Source of the DNA: an uncultured Eubacterium sp. | GTDB taxonomy: Bacteria; Bacillota; Clostridia; Lachnospirales; Lachnospiraceae | NCBI GenBank assembly: GCA_900550135.1 | Contig: URQO01000003.1 | Span: 1 to 64,000, forward strand | DNA length: 64,000 bases | Direction: 5' to 3' | Part shown: positions 32,847-41,249 of the stretch, piece after piece | Numbering within the stretch: the first letter of the stretch is position 1 | Layout of the letters: every line of letters starts with the position of its first letter | The notes under the pieces: model-generated | Database searches by the model: none | What the model saw: only the letters and a program-made list of their open reading frames with translations | Told to the model about the DNA's origin: nothing | Program-made: the position numbers and the translations under genes

Positions 32847-34547
32847 TTAAGCAACTGCTTTATCTGTGTTTTTTTCAAACAATTTCTTTACACCCTGTAC
32901 TGCAACGATTACACCAAGGATTAATAATAAAACTGCAAAAATTAACTGTAATGTATTTCCAAGAGTTAATCCTGTTGAAAGGAATGCTCCACCTAATTTG
33001 TAGATTGTCATTCCAAGGGCTGTAAATGTAACAGCCATCATAAAGAACATTGGAACCCAAAGCATACAGCCCTGACGTTTTGTTTTCTTTAAGAAAACTG
33101 CACATGCTACTAATGCAAGTACGGATAACAACTGGTTTGCTGAACCAAACAATGGCCAAATTTCTGCATAACCAACTTTTGCAAGTAAGAAAGAAAGTAC
33201 CAATGTGATGATTGTTGCAAAATATTTGTTTGTTACCACTTTCTGGAATGGTGTCATGTTTTCATCAGTTACTCCTTCATCTAAGAAAAATTCCTGGAAT
33301 GAAAGACGACCAACTCTTGCTACTGAGTCAAGTGATGTTAAAGCAAATGCTGAAACTGCAAGGTTAATTAATGTAAATACCAAACTGTATGGTAAACCAA
33401 CTGCTGTTAAGAAGTTTGCAATGGCACCTGCAAAAATCTGTGGCTGAGTTGTTAAGCCCTGTTTTGCTGCTTCACCTGTTGCAAATGATGCTACGGCTAT
33501 TAATGCGATTACTGCAAGCATACTTTCCATAAGCATTGCACCAAATGATACTGGAAGCATGTTTTTTTCATTTTTAATCTGTTTTGATGCTGTACCTGAT
33601 GATACAAGTGAATGGAAACCTGAAACAGCACCACAAGCTATTGTTACAAATAAGATTGGGAACAGATACTGTCCATCTACATTGAAACTTGTAAATGCAG
33701 GTAAGTTACATGATGGATTTGAAACAAATACACCAACTACTGCACCAACAATCATAAATATTAACAAATAACTGTTTAAGTAATCTCTAGGCTGTAACAA
33801 TGCCCAAACAGGAACTACACTGGCAACTAAAATGTATGCAAAAATTAAAATGTGCCATGTTTCTCTTGTTAAATAAATAGGACAATTTAAACCAATTACA
33901 ACTGCTGCAACTAACATTACAATGGCGATTGCTGTATTAACCCATTTATGTAATTTTCCATATTTTAATATCATTCCAAGTCCAACAGCTTCAAATATAA
34001 ATAAAATTGATGTTGTTGCAACTGAACCGTTTGCTGCGATTTTCTGTACTGCCTGACCAGCTGTTTCAGGTACTGAGAAACCATTAAATGTACCTGCTAC
34101 AACGTCTGCAAATGCAGCAACTACTAATATACAGAATAACCAGCAGAATAATAAGAATAATTTCTTTCCTACTTTTCCTATATATTCTTCAATAATGTAA
34201 CCAATTGTACGGCCTTTGTTTTTAACTGAAGCATACATTGATGCGAAATCCTGTACTGCACCAAAGAATACACCACCAATTAAAACCCAAAGTAAAACTG
34301 GAAGCCAACCAAAAATTGCTGCCTGAATTGGTCCGTTAATTGGACCAGCACCTGCTATAGATGCAAACTGATGTCCAAATACAACGTTTGTATCAGCTGG
34401 CTCATAATCTACTCCATCTTCCATTTCATAAGCTGGAGTTTTTGCATTAGGGTCAATGCCCCATTTCTTTTGAAGATAGCGACCATAGAGAAGATATGCT
34501 CCTCCTAAAACAACAATCGCTATGATCATCATTAGTATTCCACTCAT
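32847..34547 (-). CDS. cstA: CstA/BtsT-family transporter (566 aa)
   Basis: A polytopic membrane protein with about 15 hydrophobic segments. Signature motifs of the carbon-starvation CstA family are present: VVFGHQFASIAGAGPINGP near residue 55 and GAVQDFASMYAS near 100, and a conserved central SGFHSLVSSGTASKQI. Characterised relatives import pyruvate or peptides by proton symport. GAGGTAAAAA precedes the ATG, and a terminator follows. A T-box leader with a terminator lies 260 bases upstream on the same strand, which is unusual for this family and suggests induction by shortage of an amino acid, so an amino-acid or peptide substrate is plausible here. Confidence 0.9.
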   Translation of the reverse strand: MSGILMMIIAIVVLGGAYLLYGRYLQKKWGIDPNAKTPAYEMEDGVDYEPADTNVVFGHQFASIAGAGPINGPIQAAIFGWLPVLLWVLIGGVFFGAVQDFASMYASVKNKGRTIGYIIEEYIGKVGKKLFLLFCWLFCILVVAAFADVVAGTFNGFSVPETAGQAVQKIAANGSVATTSILFIFEAVGLGMILKYGKLHKWVNTAIAIVMLVAAVVIGLNCPIYLTRETWHILIFAYILVASVVPVWALLQPRDYLNSYLLIFMIVGAVVGVFVSNPSCNLPAFTSFNVDGQYLFPILFVTIACGAVSGFHSLVSSGTASKQIKNEKNMLPVSFGAMLMESMLAVIALIAVASFATGEAAKQGLTTQPQIFAGAIANFLTAVGLPYSLVFTLINLAVSAFALTSLDSVARVGRLSFQEFFLDEGVTDENMTPFQKVVTNKYFATIITLVLSFLLAKVGYAEIWPLFGSANQLLSVLALVACAVFLKKTKRQGCMLWVPMFFMMAVTFTALGMTIYKLGGAFLSTGLTLGNTLQLIFAVLLLILGVIVAVQGVKKLFEKNTDKAVA

Positions 34548-34581
34548 TTTTTTACCTCTTTTCTATTGTATTTTTTATGTT

Positions 34582-34794
34582 AAGTATCGGTTGGGATACT
34601 TGAAAGCTTAGTCTTTTATGCTGTTGTGCGCTACTACTACTTTTTATTACTTGGATTGCTACGTGCTTCGCACTCCCGCAATCCAACCACACATTCGCAT
34701 ATCGACTGACTTCGTCAGTCTTTTATGCTCATTTGTGGGCGCCCCTCTAAAATTTATAATCACTTCTGTGCAAGCACAGGTGATTATAAATTTT
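34582..34794 (-). repeat. hairpin-rich leader of cstA with a 12-bp repeat 107 bases apart
   Basis: Four hairpins lie between the T-box and cstA: AAGTATC/GATACTT (34582-34601), TTGGATTGC/GCAATCCAA enclosing GTGC-TTC-GCAC (34651-34686), GACTGAC-TTC-GTCAGTC (34704-34720), and a perfect 15-bp stem AAAATTTATAATCAC/GTGATTATAAATTTT (34749-34794). AGTCTTTTATGC occurs at 34610-34621 and 34717-34728, and the flanks are also similar. It looks like a small inserted or duplicated element, or a structured mRNA leader. Confidence 0.6.
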
Positions 34795-34807
34795 GATGGG
34801 CTGTAAT

Positions 34808-35085
34808 AAAAAAAAGCCTTTGTTGTCTTTCGACAACAAAGGCGGATTATATTCATCCGTGGTACCACTTTGTTTGAAGTAGTTATTGCTAACCACTACC
34901 ACTCAACACTGTCTATCAACAGCTTCTCCTGTAACGTGAAGAAAACGTCTTTATCTACTTGCTTTTGCTTTTGTAAAGATGCTCAAGGGTGATGTTGTAA
35001 TAAGCCTCTCTGCCACTTCTCAACTACCATGACTCTCTGTACTGGATTAATCATTACAATGTATCCCTATCAACGCATTGGGTAT
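34808..35085 (-). promoter_or_regulatory. T-box riboswitch leader upstream of cstA, probable Ile specifier
   Basis: Read leftward, the T-box core TGGTACCACGG (34857-34867) precedes a perfect terminator stem GCCTTTGTTGTC/GACAACAAAGGC (34816-34843) and eight Ts (34808-34815). Upstream stem I shows AGTA followed by AGAGAG and a GTTG loop. The helix TTGTAA/TTACAA encloses a specifier-loop strand CATCA; with the usual purine after the codon, the codon is ATC (34991-34993), for isoleucine. Histidine (CAT) is the alternative. Uncharged tRNA would stabilise the antiterminator and allow cstA transcription. T-box identity is firm; specificity moderate. Confidence 0.85.
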
Positions 35086-35195
35086 TTAATTGACATTTAT
35101 AGTTATACTACTTTGAAAATATTTTTCAAGGTTAAAAAATAACCGAAATATTTGCTGATTTATTCAAAAATTTTGTGAAAATTTTAACTATTTTT

Positions 35196-36035
35196 TTATT
35201 TGCCATCGTATACGATGACTGCACCATTGTATTTTTCGTCAATAAATTTCTTGATTGAGTCTGATTTTAAAACATCTACTAATGCTTTAATCTTATCACT
35301 GTTTTCATTTCCTTCTTTTACGGCAATTACATTTACATATGTTTTTGCTGCTTCTGAATCTGATTTTTCATATGCCAGTGCATCTTTCTTTACTGTGTAA
35401 TCAGCTTCTAATGCATAATTTCCGTTTAATACTACAAATGCTGTTTCATTTACAACTCTTGGTACCTGTGCTGCTTCTAATTCTACAATTTCAATGTTAT
35501 ATGGGTTTTCAGCAATATCATTTACAGTTGCATCTATTCCGGCACCGTCCTTTAACTTGATAATACCGTTATCCTGTAATAAAAGTAATGCTCTTGCTTC
35601 GTTTGTTGTATCATTTGGTACTGCAATCTTGTCGCCCTTTGCTATATCCTTCAAATCTTTCTTTGTTCCAGGATAAATACCAAATGGTTCATAGTGAATT
35701 TTTCCGGCTACTGCAAGGTGTGTTCCTTTTTCTTTGTTAAACTGTTCCAAATATGGAACATGCTGGAAATAATTTGCATCAAACTCTCCACTTTCTACAA
35801 CATTGTTTGGCTGAACATAGTCATCAAATATCTTTACTTCCAATTCGTATCCTTTTTCCTTTAACAATGATTTAGCTTCTTCTAATATTTCTGCATGTGG
35901 TGTTGCTGATGCTGCCACTGTTATTTTCTTGTCATCAGAGTCTTTCTTGCTATCCTTACTGCTTGAACCACATCCTGTTAATGCTCCTACTACTAAAACT
36001 CCTGCTAACGCTAATGCTAAAATTCTTTTTTTCAT
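35196..36035 (-). CDS. metQ: methionine-binding lipoprotein MetQ (279 aa)
   Basis: The lipoprotein signal ends in the lipobox LTGC (C22), so the mature protein is anchored outside the membrane. The body shows the NlpA/MetQ pattern: KITVAASATPHAEILE, VESGEFDANYFQHVPYLEQFN, GIYPGT, IAVPNDTTNEARALLLLQ and NGNYALEAD. It binds methionine for the MetNI importer. Order is metN-metI-metQ, reading leftward, with 120 bases before metQ. No S-box riboswitch is seen in front of the operon, so control is probably by a protein or outside the S-box type. Family assignment is firm. Confidence 0.92.
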   Translation of the reverse strand: MKKRILALALAGVLVVGALTGCGSSSKDSKKDSDDKKITVAASATPHAEILEEAKSLLKEKGYELEVKIFDDYVQPNNVVESGEFDANYFQHVPYLEQFNKEKGTHLAVAGKIHYEPFGIYPGTKKDLKDIAKGDKIAVPNDTTNEARALLLLQDNGIIKLKDGAGIDATVNDIAENPYNIEIVELEAAQVPRVVNETAFVVLNGNYALEADYTVKKDALAYEKSDSEAAKTYVNVIAVKEGNENSDKIKALVDVLKSDSIKKFIDEKYNGAVIVYDGK

Positions 36036-36155
36036 TTTTTATCTCCTTTTCCTTTATCATTCTTTATTGATTACAGTGTCAAAAATTCTTATTTCACTTA
36101 TGTTTACACAAAACAATACATGTAATCATTTATATTAATATTGCTTTTGCAATAA

Positions 36156-36818
36156 TTACTTTTTTCTTTTATCCAGTTTTGATGCAACCACCATTCCGAT
36201 TGATTGAAAAACCTGAACCAATACTATAAGAAGTATTACCGTTACAATCATTATTGCTGATTCATATCTGTAATATCCATATCTTATGGCAATGTCTCCA
36301 AGGCCTCCGCCACCAATACATCCTGCCATTGCAGAATATCCAAGGATAGTTGCAATTGCAATTGTTGCACCTGTTATAAGGGATGTTCTTGATTCAAGTA
36401 ACAATACTTTTACTATAATTCTTAAATCACTGGCACCCATGGACTTTGCTGCCTCTATTACACCACTGTCAATTTCCTTTATGGATGATTCTACCATTCT
36501 TCCAATAAATGGTATGGCTGCTACAACCAATGGAACAACTGTTGCTGATGAGCCATAGCTTTTTCCTACTATCAATGTTGTAAACGGCATAATAAGTATT
36601 AACAAAATCAGAAATGGTACACTTCTTATAATATTTGAAATTACATCAAGTACCTTATAAATAACCCTGTTGGGTCTTAATCCTCCCTTGTCTGTAACTG
36701 CCAACATAACTCCCAGCGGAAGGCCAAATACATATCCAACCAAAGTGGACATTAGTGTCATATATAAAGTCTGACCTATGCCTTCTACTATCATATTGGT
36801 TACTTCACTAGTCCACAT
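36156..36818 (-). CDS. metI: methionine ABC transporter permease MetI (220 aa)
   Basis: The start at 36818 is supported by AGGAGG within the metN tail, giving a start that overlaps the metN stop by 11 bases and the family's usual length (about 217-222). Five membrane helices are visible. The cytoplasmic coupling loop reads EAAKSMGASDLRIIVKVLLLE, the EAA motif that docks on MetN. TLYMTLMSTLVGYVFGLPLG is typical of MetI N-termini. It forms the membrane channel for methionine uptake together with MetN and MetQ. Confidence 0.92.
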   Translation of the reverse strand: MWTSEVTNMIVEGIGQTLYMTLMSTLVGYVFGLPLGVMLAVTDKGGLRPNRVIYKVLDVISNIIRSVPFLILLILIMPFTTLIVGKSYGSSATVVPLVVAAIPFIGRMVESSIKEIDSGVIEAAKSMGASDLRIIVKVLLLESRTSLITGATIAIATILGYSAMAGCIGGGGLGDIAIRYGYYRYESAIMIVTVILLIVLVQVFQSIGMVVASKLDKRKK

Positions 36819-37839
36819 AATTATCCACCTCCTGTATTTCCAAGCCTTTTTCAATAAGGTATTGCTTCATTTCTTCTACTTTTGAATTAGTTTTGTCAAA
36901 TCCAATTATCATCTCACCTTTGGCCACGCCACCTACATTTTTTGTATTTGCTTTTAAAATATTAATTGGCTGTCCAAATTTTAAGATCATATTTGCAATA
37001 ACCGGTTCAAAAGATGAATTTTCTGAAAATACCACTCTTATGTTTGTGCTTTGACTTATTTTTTCTACAGTATTGCGGGTACCGTCAACATAATTTTCCG
37101 TATCTTTAAAAATTAACTCTTTTGCCACCTGGGATTTTGGATGGTTAAATATCTCTGATACCTTTCCTTTTTCCTCTACCAGACCATTTTTCATAATTGC
37201 CACATAGGAACAAATCTCTCTTACAACTGACATCTGATGTGTAATGATAACAATTGTTATTCCAAATCTTTCATTAATATTTTTCAAAAGTTCAAGAATT
37301 GAGGCTGTAGTCTGTGGATCAAGTGCGCTGGTCGCCTCATCACACAGTAAAATCTGTGGATTAGATGCCAATGCTCTTGCAATTGCCACTCTTTGCTTTT
37401 GACCACCTGACAACTGGGATGGATAACTTTTTGCCTTGTCCTGTAATCCTACAATTTCAAGAAGTTCCATTGCTCTCTTTTTTGCTTCCTTCTTTTTCTT
37501 TCCCTGTATAAAAAGTGGAAAACATACATTATCAATAACTGACTTTTGCATAAGCAAATTGAAATGCTGAAATATCATGGCTATGCTTTCACGCTGTTTT
37601 CTCAGTTCCTTTTTGGAAAGTTCCGATAATGTTTTTCCCTTTATAATTACCTGACCTTTTGTAGGCTCTTCCAAAAAGTTCATACATCGCACCAATGTAC
37701 TTTTTCCAGCTCCGGACATACCAATGATTCCATATATGTCTCCCTGCTCTATTTCTAAGTTTACATCTTTCAGTGCCTGTACTTCACCGTCTTTTGTTTC
37801 GTAAGTTTTACTAACATCTTTAATAATTATCTCCGACAT
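36808..37839 (-). CDS. metN: methionine ABC transporter ATPase MetN (343 aa)
   Basis: Walker A is GMSGAGKST (about residue 39), the signature LSGGQKQR (about 143) and Walker B ILLCDEATSALD. The C-terminal 95 residues form the NIL domain (EKISQSTNIRVVFSENSSFEPVIANM), which binds methionine and inhibits transport when the cell is replete. GAGGTGAGG precedes the ATG. It leads the operon. The region before it carries only the terminator of the Fic gene and about 75 bases of leader. Family assignment is firm. Confidence 0.93.
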   Translation of the reverse strand: MSEIIIKDVSKTYETKDGEVQALKDVNLEIEQGDIYGIIGMSGAGKSTLVRCMNFLEEPTKGQVIIKGKTLSELSKKELRKQRESIAMIFQHFNLLMQKSVIDNVCFPLFIQGKKKKEAKKRAMELLEIVGLQDKAKSYPSQLSGGQKQRVAIARALASNPQILLCDEATSALDPQTTASILELLKNINERFGITIVIITHQMSVVREICSYVAIMKNGLVEEKGKVSEIFNHPKSQVAKELIFKDTENYVDGTRNTVEKISQSTNIRVVFSENSSFEPVIANMILKFGQPINILKANTKNVGGVAKGEMIIGFDKTNSKVEEMKQYLIEKGLEIQEVDNYVD

Positions 37840-37913
37840 GTCCTCACCTCTCTTCGTTTTTATTTTTCATGTTGTGAAGTATAACATTATGTTTTGAATT
37901 AATCTAATCTTAA

Positions 37914-37960
37914 AAAAGTACAACCCGTTATAGGTTATTCCTATATCAAGCTGTACTTTT
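37914..37960 (-). terminator. terminator between the Fic gene and metN
   Basis: AAAAGTACA and TGTACTTTT form a 9-bp stem with an inner ATAGG/CCTAT hairpin. A-rich and T-rich flanks allow function on either strand. Confidence 0.65.
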
Positions 37961-37981
37961 AATATTCTCCTATCTTTAGTT

Positions 37982-39067
37982 TTATTTTATTAATATAACC
38001 CATTGTCCCTTTTTATTTGAACCAACACGTTTAATTATATCATTTTGGGTCATTGCCTGCAGCGTTCTCTTAACAGTAGAGTCTGAACATCCGATTTTTT
38101 CTGCCATTTCAACACGGGTTAATGTTGGTTCCTTTCTTAATAAGTTAACAATAGTTCTTTCTCGTTCACTTAATTTTATTGGGTCATTTATTGGGTCATT
38201 TATTGGGTCACTAGTGTAATTACATTCTTCTAATACGCTTATTGCTTTTATATGCATTTCTCTATTTTGTAATTCATTAGTATCATCTAGCAACAAATTT
38301 TTCAAAAATTTTTCTATAAATTCTGTTGTTTCGTACACTCCTTTTCTTATATTGTTATAATTTGCTCGAACCAATGCATTTCGAAAATACCATGAATTAT
38401 CTGCAAATAAATCATTATCTACATCAAAACCAAGCATTCTTAAATATTTAATAAAAAATACTGCCGTTGTTCTGGTATTTCCTTCACCAAATACATGTAT
38501 TTGCCATAATCTTGATACAAACAGCGCCAAATGATGTATTGTTTCATCCATTGTTAATCCATTAAAGCTAAAATTTCTCTCCACAGAAAAGTCGTATTCC
38601 AATGTTTCACGTAAATCCAATGCTCCACCATATTGAACTGAATCACCATCAAGAACCCATTCCTTTTTAGAAATATTATAACTCCTTAATTTTCCGGCAT
38701 GAGAATATATGCCCTTAAAAAGTTCTTTATGAATGGCAACATACTGTGCAGGCGAAAATGTAAATGATTTATCAGAAAGCAGTTTTGCAATTCTTGCAGA
38801 AACTTTATCTGCTTCTTCCGTTCTTGCTTCGGACTCTAATCTGTCACTTTTATTTTCATAATAACTGTCGATCAGTTCTCCTGCTTGGTCAATAGAAATA
38901 TCACCATTAATACTTTTCTTTGCCGTTTCATATAAATATTCTGATGGTTTCAAATCATCAACATCCTGCAGTCCAATTGCCGTGGACCACGCATAGCCAA
39001 GCTCCTGCTTTGTTGGTGGGAGATTTTTTATATACTCATCAAATGGATCTTGTTTTATATCTTTCAT
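37982..39067 (-). CDS. Fic-domain AMP-transferase with C-terminal winged helix (361 aa)
   Basis: The start at 39067 has GAGGT 6 bases upstream. The Fic active motif reads HVFGEGNTRT (residues 191-200), with threonine where the canonical HxFx(D/E)GNGRxxR has glycine; this variant occurs in a recognised Fic subgroup. Residues 66-80 form a helix before the core that may be the inhibitory one (SYYEN). A linker with DPI repeated three times (287-297) is encoded by three 12-bp repeats and joins a winged-helix domain (300-360, TRVEMAEKIGCSDSTVKRTL). Fic enzymes move AMP onto target proteins; the DNA-binding tail suggests self-regulation. Target unknown. Confidence 0.85.
   Translation of the reverse strand: MKDIKQDPFDEYIKNLPPTKQELGYAWSTAIGLQDVDDLKPSEYLYETAKKSINGDISIDQAGELIDSYYENKSDRLESEARTEEADKVSARIAKLLSDKSFTFSPAQYVAIHKELFKGIYSHAGKLRSYNISKKEWVLDGDSVQYGGALDLRETLEYDFSVERNFSFNGLTMDETIHHLALFVSRLWQIHVFGEGNTRTTAVFFIKYLRMLGFDVDNDLFADNSWYFRNALVRANYNNIRKGVYETTEFIEKFLKNLLLDDTNELQNREMHIKAISVLEECNYTSDPINDPINDPIKLSERERTIVNLLRKEPTLTRVEMAEKIGCSDSTVKRTLQAMTQNDIIKRVGSNKKGQWVILIK
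38175..38210. repeat. three tandem 12-bp repeats inside the Fic gene
   Basis: TTTATTGGGTCA occurs three times head to tail, encoding the DPIN linker. Gain or loss of units keeps the reading frame and only changes linker length by four residues. Confidence 0.85.
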
Positions 39068-39158
39068 GTCATACCTCATATTATTCTACTTATAATTCCA
39101 TCTGCTCTGCGACTTTATCTTACTACCTTATTAACTTTATTTTAATGTTTTATCTGCT

Positions 39159-40070
39159 TTATCTTAACGCCTTGTCTTTGTACTTGCTGATTTCTTCAAT
39201 GTATTTTTTACCTAAAGGACTAATAGTTACTCCTTTTCTTGCAATGTATCCAATAGTCATTTCTTCGTCAGATTTCAGTTTCACTGCAACATAATCTGAA
39301 CCATTTAACTCTTCGCATATTATTCCGGAACACAATGTGTATCCATTAAGACCAACCATCAGGTTAAGAACCGTTGCCCTGTCATTTGCCTTAATCAGCC
39401 TTTTATAGTCATATGTACTTAAAACCTCTTCAGCAAAATAAAAAGAATTGTTATGACCCTGATCAAACGAAAGGCATGGGTACTCTTCCAGTTCTTCCAG
39501 TTTGATTTCTTTTTTGTGGGCAAGGGGATGGTTCTTCCACATATATACATAAATACTGCATTTTAAAATCTCATGAAACTCAACACCTGACTCATGAAAT
39601 AACTTTGTTAATACTTTATTATTAAACTCATTTAGATATAAAATACCAATCTCACTTTTGTAATTTTTTACGTCCTCTATCACGTCATAAGTTTTGGTTT
39701 CACGAACTTCAAACTCGTATTCATCCATACCAAACTGTTTTACCATCTCTACAAATGCATTTACTGCAAATGTATAATGTTGCATTGAAACACCAAACTT
39801 TTTCTTTGTATTTTCCTTTAAAATATATTTTGATTCTATTAAGTCATATTGTTCAACAACCTGTTTGGCATATCCAATAAATTCCTCGCCCTTTGGTGTA
39901 ACTGATATTCCACGATTTGTACGTTTAAATATTTCCACTCCTACCTCTTCTTCCAAATCCTTTATGGATGCAGAAAGACTTGGTTGTGAAATAAATAATT
40001 TTTTCGCAGCTTCATTCATAGATGATGTTCCTGCCACGGTAATTGCGTATTTTAATTGTGCTAAAGTCAT
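39159..40070 (-). CDS. LysR-family transcriptional regulator (303 aa)
   Basis: Residues 1-60 are the LysR helix-turn-helix (LAQLKYAITVAGTSSMNEAAKKL, FISQPSLSASIKDLE), and residues 90-300 the periplasmic-binding-like sensor domain. AGAGG precedes the ATG. It is isolated, between the rha-operon terminator and the Fic gene. In this family regulators adjacent to metNIQ often respond to sulfur amino acids, but the Fic gene intervenes. The upstream region contains a 21-base imperfect direct repeat that may be its operator. Family firm; regulon unknown. Confidence 0.88.
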   Translation of the reverse strand: MTLAQLKYAITVAGTSSMNEAAKKLFISQPSLSASIKDLEEEVGVEIFKRTNRGISVTPKGEEFIGYAKQVVEQYDLIESKYILKENTKKKFGVSMQHYTFAVNAFVEMVKQFGMDEYEFEVRETKTYDVIEDVKNYKSEIGILYLNEFNNKVLTKLFHESGVEFHEILKCSIYVYMWKNHPLAHKKEIKLEELEEYPCLSFDQGHNNSFYFAEEVLSTYDYKRLIKANDRATVLNLMVGLNGYTLCSGIICEELNGSDYVAVKLKSDEEMTIGYIARKGVTISPLGKKYIEEISKYKDKALR

Positions 40071-40150
40071 AACGTTCCTCTTTTTTATTCTATTTATATT
40101 ATCATCTAAAAATTTGGATTTTATGTCAAGGGGAAATTTTCCACATACCC

Positions 40151-40205
40151 TATACTTTGATGTAGGAAAAAATTTTTCACTCTTTATACTTTCATTACGG
40201 AAAAA
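40151..40205. repeat. direct repeat in the LysR gene upstream region
   Basis: TATACTTTGATGTAGGAAAAA (40151-40171) and TATACTTTCATTACGGAAAAA (40185-40205) match at 17 of 21 positions, 34 bases apart. They are 81-135 bases upstream of the LysR start and could be regulator-binding half-sites. Confidence 0.5.
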
Positions 40206-40242
40206 TGTCTCATGGCATATGTTTTAGTGGAACAAACGAAAA

Positions 40243-40292
40243 ATGCCTCCACACCATATGCTTTGGCGAGTCAGCATATAATGTGAAGGCAT
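40243..40292 (-). terminator. terminator of the sugar operon after rhaD
   Basis: ATGCCT-CCACA-ATATGC pairs with GCATAT-GTG-AGGCAT in an extended imperfect stem, followed leftward by TTTTT. Confidence 0.8.
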
Positions 40293-40309
40293 CTAAAAGG
40301 GGGTGGTGG

Positions 40310-41137
40310 TTATTTTTCGTATAGGAATTTTTCAGGCAGGTCTAAGTTAAATACTTTAGCCATGTCTTTAAAATCCTGTACTGTTGGAATATAGCATTTA
40401 CCCTGAGGTGTTGATAATGTTTTAAGAAGCATTTCAGCCGCTTTTTCCACGGTGTGGGCAAGCCCAAATGTATTGTCAAAGGTGTCACCTGTTGCGAACA
40501 ATCCATGTTGTGCCCATAATACTACATCGTACTCTTTCATTAATTCGCATGTTTTATCTGCTATTTCCACGGTTCCAGGTACCATCCACGGAAGTACTCC
40601 CATACCACCAGGGAATACCATGGCACATTCTGGTTCCATTTCCCACAATTCACGTGTAAATGTCACGTCATCTGGGGGGAGGATGAATGAAAGTGCTATT
40701 ATGTTAGCAGGGTGTGCATGATATACTACCCTGTACTTTCCATCTGTTACCTGTTTTTTTACTTCATGATTCATCAAATGTGCCGGCAACTCACTTGTAG
40801 GCTTTCCTCCATTTGTAAGTCCCCACACAATTTTATATTTGCTTCCTGTTTCATCGATTTTTATCATTCCAAATGAATCTTCAGGATCAAGTACAGTGTT
40901 TCTAAAAAACTTTCCACTGCCTGTTACGAGAAAATATTCTCCTGCAATGCCCGGCAGATCAGCCCCAATTTCAAACCACTGTCCATCTTCATTTAAATCT
41001 TCTTTTACCTGTTCTACTTCTTCAGGTTTTACTCTGTAAGACAGATTACCTGCATGACATTCATGCCATCCCTGATCCCATCCGTCTTCTGTCATTCTTA
41101 TAAAATTCTGTACATATAAAGCTTCTGTCATTTTCAT
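40310..41137 (-). CDS. rhaD: rhamnulose-1-phosphate aldolase (275 aa)
   Basis: The start at 41137 is supported by GAGGAG 7 bases upstream. The class II aldolase fold is shown by GGKPTSELPAHL (catalytic glutamate), YHAHP (two zinc histidines) and WAQHGLF (third zinc histidine), with GWHECHAGNLSYR near the N-terminus, all closely matching RhaD. It splits L-rhamnulose 1-phosphate into dihydroxyacetone phosphate and L-lactaldehyde. It is the last gene of the operon, after rhaB. No rhamnose isomerase or mutarotase lies in the window, so the operon alone does not complete rhamnose use. Confidence 0.92.
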   Translation of the reverse strand: MKMTEALYVQNFIRMTEDGWDQGWHECHAGNLSYRVKPEEVEQVKEDLNEDGQWFEIGADLPGIAGEYFLVTGSGKFFRNTVLDPEDSFGMIKIDETGSKYKIVWGLTNGGKPTSELPAHLMNHEVKKQVTDGKYRVVYHAHPANIIALSFILPPDDVTFTRELWEMEPECAMVFPGGMGVLPWMVPGTVEIADKTCELMKEYDVVLWAQHGLFATGDTFDNTFGLAHTVEKAAEMLLKTLSTPQGKCYIPTVQDFKDMAKVFNLDLPEKFLYEK

Positions 41138-41249
41138 AAAACGTCTCCTCAAAATCTTTCTAAATCAATCTACTTTTAACATTCATATGCCATTTATGTT
41201 CCATTCAAACATTTTTTGCTTTCTAATACATTCTGTCATTAACATTCTT

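Noticed and set aside
37840..37981. Possible S-box (SAM) riboswitch upstream of metN
   Set aside because: The space contains a simple terminator stem and about 75 further bases; none of the conserved S-box helices or motifs can be seen.
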